From assembly GCA_028622995.1 (NCBI GenBank), contig JAJQJQ010000010.1, forward strand, positions 1,426,001 through 1,490,000: 64,000 bases of DNA, in the 5' to 3' direction. The notes beneath the pieces were generated by a model, which saw only the letters and a program-made list of their open reading frames with translations, searched no databases and was not told the origin of the DNA. Below are positions 1-13,100 of the stretch, one piece after another. This stretch comes from Panagrolaimus kolymaensis (Eukaryota > Nematoda > Chromadorea > Rhabditida > Panagrolaimidae). A program made the translations under genes and the position numbers. How positions within the stretch are numbered: position 1 is the first letter of the stretch; each line of letters starts with the position of its first letter.

Positions 1-2082
1 AGTGCTTTTGGGAGTAGTTGGAGCTCCACTTTTTGGTGTGGATGGAGCTGGTGAAGCTAAAAAATTGAAAATTTAGAGAAAATTTTGGCTAGAAAGATAA
101 AGTTGATAGAAAATAAATGAACCTGGAGTTGTTCCAGGAGCTGAACCAGGAGCTGAACTTTTGGGAGTTTGAGGTGTGCTTTCAGCAGCATTACTTTCAG
201 GGCGAGGTGATCCAGGAGTGCTACCAGCTGCACTTCCAGCATCAGAGGCAGGAGCTGATCCAGCGGGTGAACCTGCTCCTGATCCAGGACCACTTCCTGC
301 AGCACTGCTTCGAGGAGTACCTGGAGGCAAATCATCACCCAAGCGTGATCCAGGAGTTCGAGGAGTTTTAGGTGTTCGTGGTGTATGAGGTTGGCTTCCA
401 ACTTGACTACCTCCTTGTGAAGCAGTTTTTGGGGTAACTGGAGCTTCAGATCCTAAATTAAGCGATAGATTTGGTAAAATGCAGAAAAAATAAGTTTAGA
501 AATTTGTTAGTAAATTAATGTTTAGTAATCATTAATACCTCGCGCACTGCTTTGGGGAGTGGTAGCTTCTGCTGGGCTAGCATCACCAGATGCTGCACCT
601 TCTTCACCTTCTTGAGGTTCATCTAAATCATTGGGAGTACGTGGACGTTTGGGAGCTGGAGGAGGTTGAAGTTCAAATTTGCCCTAAATATAATAATCGG
701 TAAGGTTATGACTTCCTTTTTCCAAATAAAATGTTTACATTTTCTTTTCCGCCATTTTCTTGTGATTCTGCGGGGGTTTTAGGAGGGTCTTGAACATCAC
801 CATTATCTTCGTTTTCGTTTCGGTTTTGGAGTTGATCTGCTACTTCACCATTCTACAAAAATGCCTAACGTTAACTTTGTTCTTTTCACACTTTTTGATA
901 GATTGGTTAAATTTTAAGTTAAATAATAATAAATTGTAAAATTAGGTTAAAAGTTGACTATGTTAAATACAAATTTAAATAACAAATGAAAATGTGTAAG
1001 CACGATCTATTTTGAAGTAGTGACATCGAGTTTCTCACCTCGAATTCTTCAGGCAAATCATCTATTCCTTCGAGAGAAGTCGCCATCGGATCGATGTTAT
1101 CGGTGCCGGTAATATCTGGCACCTGAAATAAATATTAATTGACACACCACATATTTAAAAAATAAACTAAAAGCATAAACTAAGGATAAACAACAATAAA
1201 TTATTAAACCCTAAAACTAAAAAAGATATCATCTTCACATTCAAAAGTTTGATTTGCAAGCGTTTTTTACTTTTCAAGAAAAATCCCTAGCAAACAAGAT
1301 TTACTATTTTTTGTTGAATTTTTTACTTTTTGCTTTCAACGAAAAGAGAACGGATGACGAGAAAAAAAAAGTGAACAGCAAATCAAATAAAACAATTTTT
1401 AACGATATGTGAAAATGATATCGGATATTTCTTTTGGATTTGGTCAAAAAAAGTATTATATTAAGTTGGATTAGCTTTATTTTAAGGGTAAAACGCTTAA
1501 TTCATTTGAGATGTTTTTTCTTTGCTAGCTTTTTTTTTTGTAAAAAACTGCTAACCTGATCTTCAGTTCGATCTTCGTCAGCTGGGGCTTCATCATTTGT
1601 GGCACCATTCTCAACAGGAGCCGCATCATCACCATCTGTAAAGTTTACTTTAGTCTTGAGTAATTTTTTTTAACAGTTCTAGTTTTCAAGTTTGTTGTTA
1701 AGTTTGTTTTCCAAGCTGAGAAAATAAAAACCCAAGTATTAAAAAAACCGTTTTTCTTCCGTGGGTGGATGGATATGTTTGCAAGAATTAAGCATTGATC
1801 AACATCATTTAATGATGGGTAAAAGATCGAAGAGGGAGAGTCGGCTGTCAAAAAAAAGAAGGAGCACAAAAATTAATGACCAATGCAAAGAAAAAAATGA
1901 CGCTGGGTGTCTGTTGACTGATGGGTTAATGGAAGATTTTTTTTTAAATTTTGTTTGTTTTTCCAAAGAAAAAATATCAATAAAAAATAAAACAAACCAG
2001 CGCCTTCGACAGTTACTTCCTTCTTTACAAGATCAGTATCTTGTTCGCCATCAGCAATTTCTTCGTTATCAACTTCGGACAT
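1..2082 (-). CDS. Acidic, Thr-Pro/Gly-Ser-rich disordered protein (5' part, continues beyond window)
   Basis: I do not recognise this gene. Seven exons read in one frame on the minus strand: 2082-1998, 1635-1556, 1122-1039, 852-739, 683-539, 452-123 and 56-1. They give 298 residues and the frame is open at the window edge. The start ATG at 2082 begins MSEVDNEEIADGEQ. Residues 1-130 are acidic (Asp/Glu/Asn rich). A short basic-proline patch, PPPAPKRPRTPND, follows. Beyond about residue 180 the chain is repeats of TP, TPK, TPRTP, GSAPGS and similar, including many proline-directed phosphorylation-like TP/SP sites. No folded domain or signal peptide is visible. The composition suggests a nuclear or chromatin-associated regulatory protein, but that is inference. 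Splice sites are conventional and phases agree across all junctions. Confidence 0.7.
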
Positions 2083-4627
2083 TTTTCTTGTTTGAGCTCG
2101 TAACTGTCCTGTCTAAAAAATGGAATTAAATTTGATTAGGCATTAATCAAAATTAGAAGCGTAGGAAAATTACATAATCAAATTGCTATACTCGTCGTTG
2201 GTAAAATATAAAAAAAAGTAAACATATAAAAGGCATGGATCAATAATTTTGGAAAAATGAAAAAATCTTTAACTAAATTAAAAGATTATAAGATATTTAA
2301 AATAATTCATTCTTTTGTGAATATAAGTAAGATCATCGAGCTGTTGTTGTAAATAGAAATGATTTAGTACGAAAAAAGAAAGTTTATTTTTCTGTTGTAT
2401 TTTAATGAAGTAGGCAAAATTTCAATACATCTTAATTCATATCGGCATAAAAGTTGACAGATGCAAGACTTATTGAATATAAAAAAGTTGTAGGATAAAG
2501 TACGGTATTCAAAGAATATCATTAGACAAAGTGGGAAAAGGCAAAGTTGAAAAGAAAAAGATAAAATTAAATTTGCAATTTAATATGTGAATTAAAACTC
2601 AAGCTACAACGTGTTTTTGACGGTGAATGCATAGCATCAATGCAATCAGTAGTAAGTCGGCCTTCAACAACAACAAGTATCGCTGGCAGCTTTTTCCAGC
2701 ATTTATTTTTTTCAGTGCCATTATCTTGCTTACTTGTCGACAAATGAAGAGAAGAAAACATGAGGATGGGTGTACACACTCGTTTTTATTTTTTATTTCT
2801 AAAGTTTGGCACAATCACTATCTTTGTTTGCTTGCTTGCAACGCTTAACACCCACCAAATTGCTTTTGACTTATTTTTTTTTGTTCTTTCGTTTTATTTT
2901 TTTAAATCTCCTTTAAAAACAGGCGGGGAGTAAATGAGTGAATGACTTGAGGCAAAAACATATCAAGAACCGTGTGTGTGAAGGCGGAAAAGTGATTTTT
3001 TTTACGGACGGCAAAAAATGTACTGGAATTTTTTCATTGCTTTGTTGTGGTTGAACAAGTGAAAAAAAAGAGAGGGAAGAAAGACAGCTTCATTGCATTT
3101 CATTAAATTTAAAAAACTATTAGAAAATTTAATAAATTATAAAATTATAATGCAAAAAAGAAAAGCAGTGTCATGCAGGCAATAATGAGATTGAAATTTA
3201 CAAAAAAAAGTTGATGACAGATGGGAAGGCTTTAAACGCTGTCTTAATTATGATCCTCATTAATTTAACAAAAAAATATGACAGCAGATGCTAAATAAAA
3301 CAGAATTAAGTGGATACTTGGCGAATGTTTGCATACTGTAATTTCCATTCTTGGTTGATTTGAAAGCAATTTTGATTATCATCTTTACTTTCTTCCTTCA
3401 ATCTTTTATGGCAAAATTTGCACGCAAAATTTTCTATTTATTTCTTTACTGTTTCTTTTTTTTGCACTTTGAGCTTTTGCATTTTTTATTCATTATTTCT
3501 TGTTTCTAAATTTTTTAACAACTATCTATTTTTTATCTTGGATAATGCAAGCTTTTGGCGTGCGTCCATCAAGCAATTTTTTTCCTTCTTTTTCTTCCTT
3601 GCTTTTTTCTTTTTTTATTTTTTTGCAAAGAACAAACATCAACTAACTAACTAGGTGTATCCGCCGCCCACGGCGGTATTGCTTTCTTGCTGCTTACTTA
3701 CTTGCTAGCTTTGGTGGAAAATTATTTTCGGATCAACCAAACAAAAAAAGAGACGAAGACGATGTCGCGACCCTTCTTTGAAGATGAGAACAAAAAACGA
3801 TGCTTTCTTTTTTTTCTTCTCCAAGACGCTGGATGAATAGCAGGCGGAGGAAAAAAGTTTTTTTCCTTACCGCATCATGTCAAATATCCCTCTTTTAAAA
3901 CATTTAAATTGTCAAATCATTGTTGGAAACATTAGAAAAAAATTAATGTCAAGAATATAAGAGATAAGCATTTGAAAAAATTTCTTAATGGTTGGGTATT
4001 TATTTTTATTGTTCTCGAAAACTTAAAAAAATTATGCATTAATTATTTAGAATTCTGGAAAAGCATACAGAAATGTCAATATTTTAAGAAATTGAAAGAA
4101 AAATGCAAAAAGGACCAACAAAAGCTTAAAAGCTCAAAGTTGTTTTTGTTTTTCTTTTTAAAAGTCAGAAATCATAAAAGCACTTTTTTCCACAACACAC
4201 CTTATGTGTATATAGTTGAGGGAAAAAAAGTAATGCGCGGTAGTTGACATTCGTACACACACAGTCACAAATAGCATACGCGCTTTCAAATAATCCATTT
4301 TTGCACATTTTTCTTTCTACTAAAGCTTCCTGATTTCTGAATAAAAAACATTTTCATTACAAAGATAAATATAATAACGAAAGCCTTTTTGGAAGAATGA
4401 ATGGCTGATATATCTTTCAAAAAAAAATCAGAGGAATAACACAAAAAAAGTTTTATTATTATTTTTTGTCAATGAATAGAAGAAAGACTGGCAACAACAA
4501 CAGTGAATGTAGTATGTAAAAGCGGCACATTTCCGCGCATAAAGAAAGTCGTGACAGCAACAACGGCTGTCGTCGTCTTTCATTTTTAAGCTACTTTTTT
4601 AGTTGTTGCTTTTTTTTTAATAAAAAC
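2083..4627. other. Intergenic region between two divergent genes
   Basis: About 2.5 kb of AT-rich DNA separates the start codons of the acidic-protein gene (minus) and the PRPSAP gene (plus), so it must hold both promoters. I see poly-T/poly-A runs and small GTC/GAC triplet clusters (for example near 3763 and 4571). There is no convincing coding exon, RNA gene or repeat. Confidence 0.5.
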
Positions 4628-6504
4628 ATGGAATCTAAATTTGTTGTAATTGGCGGAAATTCCCATCCTAAATTTTTACAATCTGTTGTGAGGTAATAAA
4701 CTTTTTTATTATGCTAACTATTTCAAAAAAGTTAATAAAATGATTCGATAAAAATCTAAATGTCCATTTGAGCTATGGGCAAACTATAAAAATATTTTTT
4801 TAGTTATAAATTATGAATATGTTTTTACGCTAACATGCAAAAGCAATTTTTTTCTCCAACATTTAATTTATTTATTTTTAGGGCTTTGGATGTTCCAATT
4901 GGCCGAATCAATGCGTATAAACAATCAAATAATGGTAATTAATAGTTTTTGATAATTATAAACCCATACCGCTTTTTTAGAAATCAGTATTAATATGGAA
5001 GAATCAGTTCGAGGCCGCGATGTTTTTGTGATTCAGAGTGTTAACATGTGAGTGTTTTTTTGATGTTGAGTTAAAGGACCCTGTTCATTTGATCTTTTTT
5101 TCAAACTCGCGTTTGATTATTCCCTCATGCCGCAATATTGCAAAGCCCGTAAAGTACCGTAATGTACAGTAATTTTACGGTCAAATTACTGTACTTTACG
5201 GACTCTGCAATATTGCGGCATGAGGGAATAATCAAACGCGAGTTTGAAAAAAAGATCAAATGAAAAGGGTCCTTTAAGTAAAAGTTTAATTTATTTTTAG
5301 CCAGGGAAGTGTCAATAATGACATCATTGAAGCATTAATGTTGAATTATGCTTGCTCAACGTCAGCAGCTAAAAGTATTACATTGATCCTTCCTTACTTG
5401 CCATATTGCACCCAATCACGAATGCATGGCAGATCTGGAGTTCCATTAAGTTTGTTGGCTTCAATTATTGAAAAATCGGGTGTTTGTCGTATAGTTTCAA
5501 TTGATCTTTATCGAAAAGAGTTACAAGGATTTTTTCATGTTCCACTTGAAAATTTACGAGCTTCTCCCTTTTTGATTAAAGCAATTCAAGATAATGTAAG
5601 CTTTATAAAAAATATTAAATCTACAAAGTCTGCTTTTATAGATTCCCGATTATCAAAATAGTATTTTGATTGCCGCAAATACAAATGCTTTAGCAAGAGC
5701 GACTGCTTTTAGTGAAAGGCTTAAACTTGGTAAGATTAAAAATAATAATAAATTAAATTAAGAACTAATAATTTTCTAACATCTACGCTTTTTATTAAAC
5801 CTCCAGGTCCCGTCGGTTAGTTTTATTAATTAATGTTAAACTATGTGTTGTTTGTTGTCTGTGTGTCAGTATTTTATTTAAGAAAATTAAAGTTTCGCCA
5901 AACAAAATAATTTTTAGATATTGGCCGTATTTCGGGTACTCTGGAAGGTGAAAATATCGAAGATTTGCGAATGAGTCCGCCGCCACAAGAACGAATTTCA
6001 TCTTTTCAATTATTTCCAAGTAAATATTGCTTCAACAATGTCATAAAAAATATTATACATTTAGGTCAATTACCATTTGAGCCTCCAAAGCACAAACAAC
6101 CGCTTTGTGTGGAAGGTGATGTAAATGGTCGAATTGCTATCATCGTCGATGATATCTTAGATGATGTTCGACTTCACGTTGAAGCTGCAAGAATAATTAA
6201 ACAAAGAGGAGCTTATAAAATTTATATTGTTGCCACTCATGGAATACTTTCGGGTAATGCACCCGCTCTTCTCGAAGATTCAAAAATTGATGAAGTAAGT
6301 CCAAATAAATAAACATAAAACGTTGAAAACGATAATCTTTTTTAGGTGATTGTAACAAACACAGTTCCACACGAAATTCAAAAAATGAGAACACACAAAA
6401 TTAAAACCATCGATATTTCGCCTCTTATAACGGAAGCTATAAGATCTATAAATAATAATGAATCAATGGGGGCTCTATTTGCTCATGTTCACGTTGGTGA
6501 ATGA
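4628..6504 (+). CDS. Phosphoribosyl-pyrophosphate synthetase-associated protein (PRPSAP-like)
   Basis: Regulatory, catalytically silent relative of ribose-phosphate pyrophosphokinase. In animals it associates with PRPP synthetase subunits, which make PRPP for nucleotide synthesis in the cytosol. Exons: 4628-4692, 4882-4934, 4981-5047, 5301-5595, 5642-5729, 5806-5814, 5918-6019, 6065-6294 and 6346-6504. They give 355 residues, about the length of the mammalian protein. Family motifs seen are [53 protein letters not shown] and the C-terminal NNESMGALF. The PRPP-binding loop of active synthetases (DD..DTCGT) is replaced by [12 protein letters not shown], as in PRPSAP. The 9-nt exon at 5806-5814 is optional because skipping it keeps frame. 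A palindromic element lies in the intron before 5301. The TWK channel exons start 486 bp downstream. Confidence 0.92.
5071..5277. mobile_element. Palindromic foldback MITE-like element flanked by TTAA
   Basis: A 207-bp near-perfect palindrome sits in an intron of the PRPSAP-like gene. The left arm starts TTAAAGGACCCTGTTCATTT and the right arm ends with its near reverse complement, AAATGAAAAGGGTCCTTTAA. Arms of roughly 90 nt differ at only a few positions around a short centre that itself carries GTAAAGTAC-type inverted motifs. TTAA stands at both outer edges and could be the target duplication (TTAA, or TA within it). No ORF is present, so it would be non-autonomous. It could also be transcribed with the intron and fold into a long hairpin RNA. 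Confidence 0.8.
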
Positions 6505-6989
6505 AACACCACGAGAACATCACTTTTTTAACCGTCCATTTCCATATTTATCCATATCATTTTATTTTCTATTTTCTCTAAATTATGTATATCTGAAAGT
6601 TTTGCTATTTCATTTTTTAAAAACTATTTTAATCCTTTCTTTTTTTTTAAAAAGTATTAATTTACAAATAAACCTTGCTTGTCGTCGTCTCCTTCTTTTT
6701 TTGTTAAAACAAAAAGAAAAAAAGAAAGCAAAACTTTGTTTATTTTTCCAATGGCATCCCAAGTTTTTGTCTTTGCCAAAAATGGAGAAGAAGAATCAAC
6801 TGTTAAGTTTGTAAGAAAAAAAGGAATGAAAAAGTGAAGAAAGAAAAGATGAGCAAAGAAAAACAGACAATGGTGGCGCGATAACTAAAAGCTTTCAACC
6901 ATAACAAATGTAATCATTTTTGTTTTAACAAAAAAGTGTGTATATATATTTTTGAAGCAAATTATTTTTAAAAACGAAAATAAAGAAAT
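6505..6989. other. Spacer between PRPSAP gene and first channel exon
   Basis: About 485 bp of T-rich sequence containing the PRPSAP 3' UTR and, presumably, the promoter of the first alternative channel exon. A TATATATA run lies near 6942. No coding exon is seen. Confidence 0.4.
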
Positions 6990-7134
6990 ATGTCGGTATT
7001 TGCTACCCGTAGTATTACACGTGAAGATTCTGAATCTGCCCGTCGAAAGAAGTCAATTAAACGAAATCCATCGCAGTTGGTAAAATTTAAAGATGAGATT
7101 TCTGTTATTTCTGGTGCACCGTCGAGTCAAACAG
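6990..7134 (+). CDS. Channel alternative first exon A
   Basis: ATG at 6990 opens 48 codons beginning MSVFATRSITREDSE, followed by a basic stretch RRKKSIKR. It ends ACAG|GTAAGT with one spare base (G), in phase with the common exon at 17196. It could alternatively splice to exon B, whose acceptor at 8325 is also in frame. A short Ser/Arg/Lys-rich cytoplasmic N-terminus is expected. Confidence 0.65.
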
Positions 7135-10100
7135 GTAAGTATTTTTTTAAATATTTGTTAAAATCTTTCAAATTTGGATTCCGAAAGAAATCTGAAATGA
7201 TATTCGATAACCTTTCAATTTGTAGTAAAACCAAAAACAAGTTATAGTTAATTTTATTTTGGCTTTGTTAAGGTCACGTTTTTGTTTATATAAAAAAAAC
7301 AGTGTTAAAATGATAGCTGTCTTTTTTTTCACGCCTTCTTTTTTTCTTTTCTTGTTGAGCCATCTGGTTGTTCTATATTTTCATAATAATTCTTTTATGT
7401 TTTTTAAACAAAGTAGTAAATGAATGAATGATAATTTAGTTAAGCATAATTTTTCCATAGTTAAGATTTCTCAGAAACTCTCTTTTTTTTGAATTGATTC
7501 ATAAAAAAAACAACGAATGTTGCACATGCTTCTTCTAAAAAAGGCACTGCATATCAATGAATGAAAATGCTGTTGAGTTGGCGGCAGTTATGCAAATCAC
7601 TGTAGAGTCCAGTCCCTTTTTTAGAAAGAGGAAGGAAACGCGAGTAAACCCTTTTTCCTTTTTTAAAAATCAAAAAAAAAAAATAGCGTCAAAGTACTGC
7701 TTTTTTTATTTTCCCCTAAAATTTTGTTTTACAACCAATTTTAAAAAGTTATAAGTTAATATTTTTATTATTATTATTTTTTTGCGCTCCCTTTGTTTTC
7801 CCTCCAATAAAGCTATTTTTTGTATGGCACCCAAAAATAAAGAATATTCATATTTTTTTTCGTGCCTCCATAATATTTTTTTATGATGCATTTCCCTATC
7901 TTTTTCATATGCAATTATATCCGCTGAGAGTTATTATAGACTTTGATATTCATAGTAGCTTTTTGGAAAATAAATATTGGATTTGATGTGTTCAACCATA
8001 ACCAGCAGAATTTACATCCTCGAATAAGCAAGAGTTATAATAATAATAAAAACAATATTATATTTTTAATGTATCCTCCCTCTGTTATTTAGCCAGCATG
8101 AATTCAAAGAATGCAATATATAGACTACTAAAAAATGTGACGATTTTTATCGCAATATTGTTTTTAAAGAAATGAAAATGGCAAAAAAGTTTTAAAGCTT
8201 TTTTTGGTTTCTATTCGAAAAATAAATATAAAAAACGATATTAGTCAAATTCAAAAACAAGTGTGTCAGTTTTGTAATAAAAAAAAGATTTAAAAATTAA
8301 ATACTAAAAACTGATTAATTTTAAGACGCTGAAAATATGTTGCAATCCGTTTCATCTCATCTTATGGCTAAAGGAACCTTTGGTTCCAGAAAAGTCAGTA
8401 CCCAAACTCTATCATCTCAAAAATCAAGCATTCAACATAAACCAAGTATTCAACAACAAATTCTTCAACATGCTCAATTGGAACTTAGTAGCATGTGTTC
8501 TATTGTTGCACGATGTAATCTTTCTCAAAGTAACGTTCTAAAAAATTTAAAGTCAAAGAGTTGAAAAAAAAAAGTTTTTTAAAAACTAAATAATTTAACA
8601 AAAATTTTAAACTTCGTCTTTTTCATTTTTTAAAACCAATTTTTAACCATTTAATAATAATGGTTCGAATGGACTTTTTTCACTTTTTTATGCGTTCAAA
8701 AATATTTATTTTTCCTGTGTTTTTTGGTTTAGTCTAAAGAGTTACATATAATATTTTTTGCATACATTTTTGACGCATTTGAAAAAAATTGTTATTTCAA
8801 AATGCATTTGATTCGTTAAAAAGGTGCTACATTTTTTTCTTCAAAATTTGAAATCGATCCTTTGAAGAACAAAAATCTAACCAAAACAATGAAACAATAA
8901 TTATGTTGGTGAAAAAAAGGTATATTAGAAAAATGAAATAAAAATTTAACTAACCTCTCTCTAGCTTCTGCTTCTTTATTTTTTATATATCTGATAGTCG
9001 TCGTCAGGAAGTCATTTTATTTTTTATTTTATTTATTTTTTTCTGCAATTTAACTTCAATTCATTCAACCATGGATAAAGGTGAGACGCTCACTATATTC
9101 TGTATATGAGGGGCTAAAAAAAGTAGAAGAGCTTGCTTAGCTTAAATAGTGTACAACAGCGTGCCACCACAATTTTATTTATATTTTATTTTTTTTCGGA
9201 GGCTCTTCCAGAATGATGAGTACGTATACCACCAATTGATTGACTACGAAATACTTTATTATTAGAATAAAAAAATTATATTAAAATATAATTTTTTATT
9301 CCACAGTCATCATGGCAAAATCATGGTTGCGATCTGTGATGGTGCCAGAAGAAGAAATGCATGCAAGATCTTTAATGAATACGGATAATGAAGCAGCTCT
9401 TGCATATGCATTATATAAATTAACATTGCCTTCATATTCAAGATTAGCAGGTAGGCTAAAAAAAGTTGCATTTTTATTTTTCTGCAAAACTTTTCATTTA
9501 TCTTCCTTCTCATTTTCATGTATCAATTTTTTCTCTTTTCATTTTAAAGATAATTCTATTTTGAAAATGACTGAACCTTACCCCATTTTTTTCTCTCCTT
9601 GGCTTGCTTGTTATCGCATGCCTTTAAGCATTGTCATAACCGCTATTTTTCTTTTTCTCCATTTGAAGGCAATTGTCATTTATGTATGGAATTTCTGAAG
9701 AATTTTTTTTATTACCTACTCCAAAAAGATATATTTCTATTTTTCTTCTTGGGGATATATGTAAGTAATGAGAAGGAGTCTAAGCCTTTTTCTTTCAATC
9801 CGTTACAAGCATGCTGGAAGGAAAAATTTAAGTTAAATAGCTGCAATTATAAAACCTTAAAAAACCCCCATAGATTTTTTTGCTTTGTAATTTATCTACT
9901 TTGAATAAAGAAAAAAAAGGAAAAGTTTTACTTTTTTTTTGTTTTGAAATGAGGCCATTGTTATACATACTTCTGTTTTTGACACCAACATAAAAAATCT
10001 ATATATACGAAAAATGCCATTGTTATATTCCTTTTTTAATTTTTGTTTCTATTAAGTATTCATAGTTAAGTTTAGCTTTTTTTTCTCGTCGGCACAAAAA

Positions 10101-13100
10101 GAGGCTGGAAATTACGTTTATAGCAACAAAAGTTCACGATGACATCTAATTAGATGCATATTGAAGAATGCCACCACCACACGTTTGTAACACAGGAAGT
10201 TGGTCTTTGAATAGTTTTGTTTTTGTTTTTTATTAATATTTATTTCGAGGTTTAAAGTATTGGGACTTGAAAGATCCATAAATCTATTTTATCTTTGGTT
10301 GACATACTTTTTTTCTAAACTTTATTTTATGCCTTATCATCTGTTTTTTAACAAATTTTACAACAACCTTTTATCTCTTTTTCGAAGTTGTGTGTGTTTG
10401 GCAATAATTATTCGGTAATGATACACTCATATAAATTTTTTTTAGTTGTTTTTTTCTTTTTCTTTCTCTTCACAATTTCATTTTTTTAAAAGCACTCTCG
10501 AGATTTGTTGTGCAATTAGCTGTTTTCAAAAAATGCGAACAACTCATCTTCTCTCAAATAAGGCACGCAACAATTCAATTGACGCCCAGCTTTTTTCCGG
10601 CGGTTTTGGTTGTTGCGACCATATAAATGCATTGCAATCCATCCAACCCCGTAATAAAGAAGAACACAACATAACTAAACTCAACTTAGATTTTTCTTGT
10701 TGTTGCATTTCGATTTCCTCAACATACATTAACACCAAAATAAATCTACATACTGCCCAAATAGGAAACTAACTTCGCTTCTGTTCCAAAATAAATAAAG
10801 TTAGTTAGTTAAACGAAAAAAGAAAAAAAGAGAAGTTAATTATTTTTATGCTTTAAAAAATTGTTGCTGAATAAGAAAAAGATGCTTGCTGGTTGCCGAA
10901 TGGGTGTTGAATACCTTGATTTTTATAATCATGTTGTTGGTATTGCCCCCCAAGCCATATCCTTTAATCTTCAACAACTTCCACCACATTTACGTTTACA
11001 AGTTCAAAATATTTTAATACAAAATCGAAAAATTAGTTTACCCAGAATAAGTTTGCCAAGTAAGTTTTAAAGCATCAAAGTTTTTTTCTGTTTGTTTTAA
11101 AAATAGTATTTTACTGGTCATTTTTTTTATTTTTGGTAAGAAAATGGAAAAGAAAAAAATAATTCTTAACTAACTTTTTTTTTCTTTTAATTCAACTTTT
11201 GCTGTCTTTTATTTTTTTCTTGCTCCCTCTCGACAAAGCGAGTAGCCTATTTTATTATGCACCTTCTTCGTCTGTAGGTGGATGGGAGAGAGGGCATCCA
11301 GAAGCCGGAATAAAAAACTTTTCATTTTTTGATTGACTAACTGACTACGACTACGCCGCCGCCAACACACAACCTGAAGAAATCCAACAATAGAAAACGT
11401 GTAACACCTATTTTTGTGGAAGAATTTTCAAATAACAATGACCTAAAAGAATAAAAACAAAGTTTCTATTCTCTGTGTCAAACTTGCAAGCCATGGCATA
11501 AAAAAAGGTGGCAGCCCACGATAAAGCCAATAACTCTACTTTTTATTTTTATTTTTTAAAGCTAATAGCAGCTATCTTTTTTCATCATCCAAGTTACTTT
11601 ATTTTTTTGAAAAGTTTATAAATCTTTTATGTTTCATGTGTTTTTCATTCATAAAAAAATTGTCCTTTTATTTTATTTTAAGATATGAGAAGAGACAAGG
11701 TATATAGATATGTCTAAGAAATAAGTATCAAATTACCATCTTGATCTTTTTTCCATTTCCACCAACCTACGTGTTGCTGTTTATGTTAAAACATATTCTT
11801 ACAACTATGAAAGACATATTTAACTTTGAGCAATTTTTCATAAGTTGTCCTTAAAACAAAAAATATATATATTGCAACAACAATGAAAAAAAAAATATAG
11901 CCGAAGCTATCCCTCCAGTTTTTGAGTTAAAAAAAAGTTGGCCTTTTTTAAGGGGGAAAAATGAAAGTATAAAGAACCTTTGCGGTGACGGCCGTTTTGT
12001 CTTCTTTCTTTCATTCCTTTTTTTCTTCTTCCGAGTTCTATGCTGAATCTGTTATGGCAAAAGGCATGAAAAGTGTCGGATAAGCTTCATTGTTTCTGGG
12101 TTGACTGATAGGGGTCTTCTTTGTGTTATTGTTTTAAGTGAATATTTTTAAAAGCATTCACTTTTAAACTTTTTAAGTATGTCAACCAATTTTCTTTAAT
12201 ACCATTATCTCTTCTTTCTTTTTTTTGGAATCCTTTTTACATATTCATAAGAATGAATCCCTTACACTTTAAAAAAGCAAATAATTTTAGTTTTTATAAA
12301 AGGATTTTTAATATTTTTTTCGCACCACTCATTTTTTGTTTTTCTTTCTTTCGTGTTTTGCATTATTATTAAATATCTTAAAAAATATTTATTTAAAGTT
12401 GCCGTTAACGGCGCGGTATGTTCCTTCGACAATTTTGGAACCAATGGAGTATATTACAAGGAGACGCCGATCCCTTTGTTGTGTTACAACATGCAGCAGA
12501 AAGGCGTCGAGCTGAAACTGAAGCAGGTTTACCCCATCATTTAGAAGTTTCACAACATGGAGGTATTTTACTTCCAGCACTTCCAACTTCTCCATTGCCT
12601 ATTGAAGGCGGAAATGGAAACTATATATTACCTGTTAGAGTCAAAAGATCAAGCTTTCATAGTGATATAACTACGACGGCTTCGATAAAAAATGTAAATG
12701 GTTAGTCTTCTTCGCTTTATTCAATTTTTTATATATATTTATTCAAATCACCCATTTGAGAGTCGTTATTTTTGTTTTAAAAAATTCTCGTTGCTTCAAG
12801 ATATCACTTATTTGTATTTTTCTTCTTCCATAAATCTATTGGAATTATTTTTTCTTCATGTTTTTAAAGAAACTTGACCACAGGTTGTTTTGCATCTAAG
12901 AAGCAACAACCGCCACATTCAATTTTTTCAACATTTTTCCCATTTTTAATTCATTTTGCAAAAATAATAATTTTTTCTGGCTCACCTTTATCTTTAAAAG
13001 TTTGTATTCTTTTTCATTTCTACTACCACAGGGATTTTATTCTATTCTTAGCCCTTTTAAAATTCCTTAGGGTATATTAGGCGTTTGGCTTTTTTATTTT

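Noticed and set aside
57..401. Overlapping ORFs on both strands (Leu/Gln-rich) over the first exon block
   Set aside because: They are other-frame shadows of the TP/GS-repeat exon at 123-452.
9208..9222. ATGATGA before GTACGT as another micro first exon of the channel
   Set aside because: Only seven bases, weak donor and no independent evidence.
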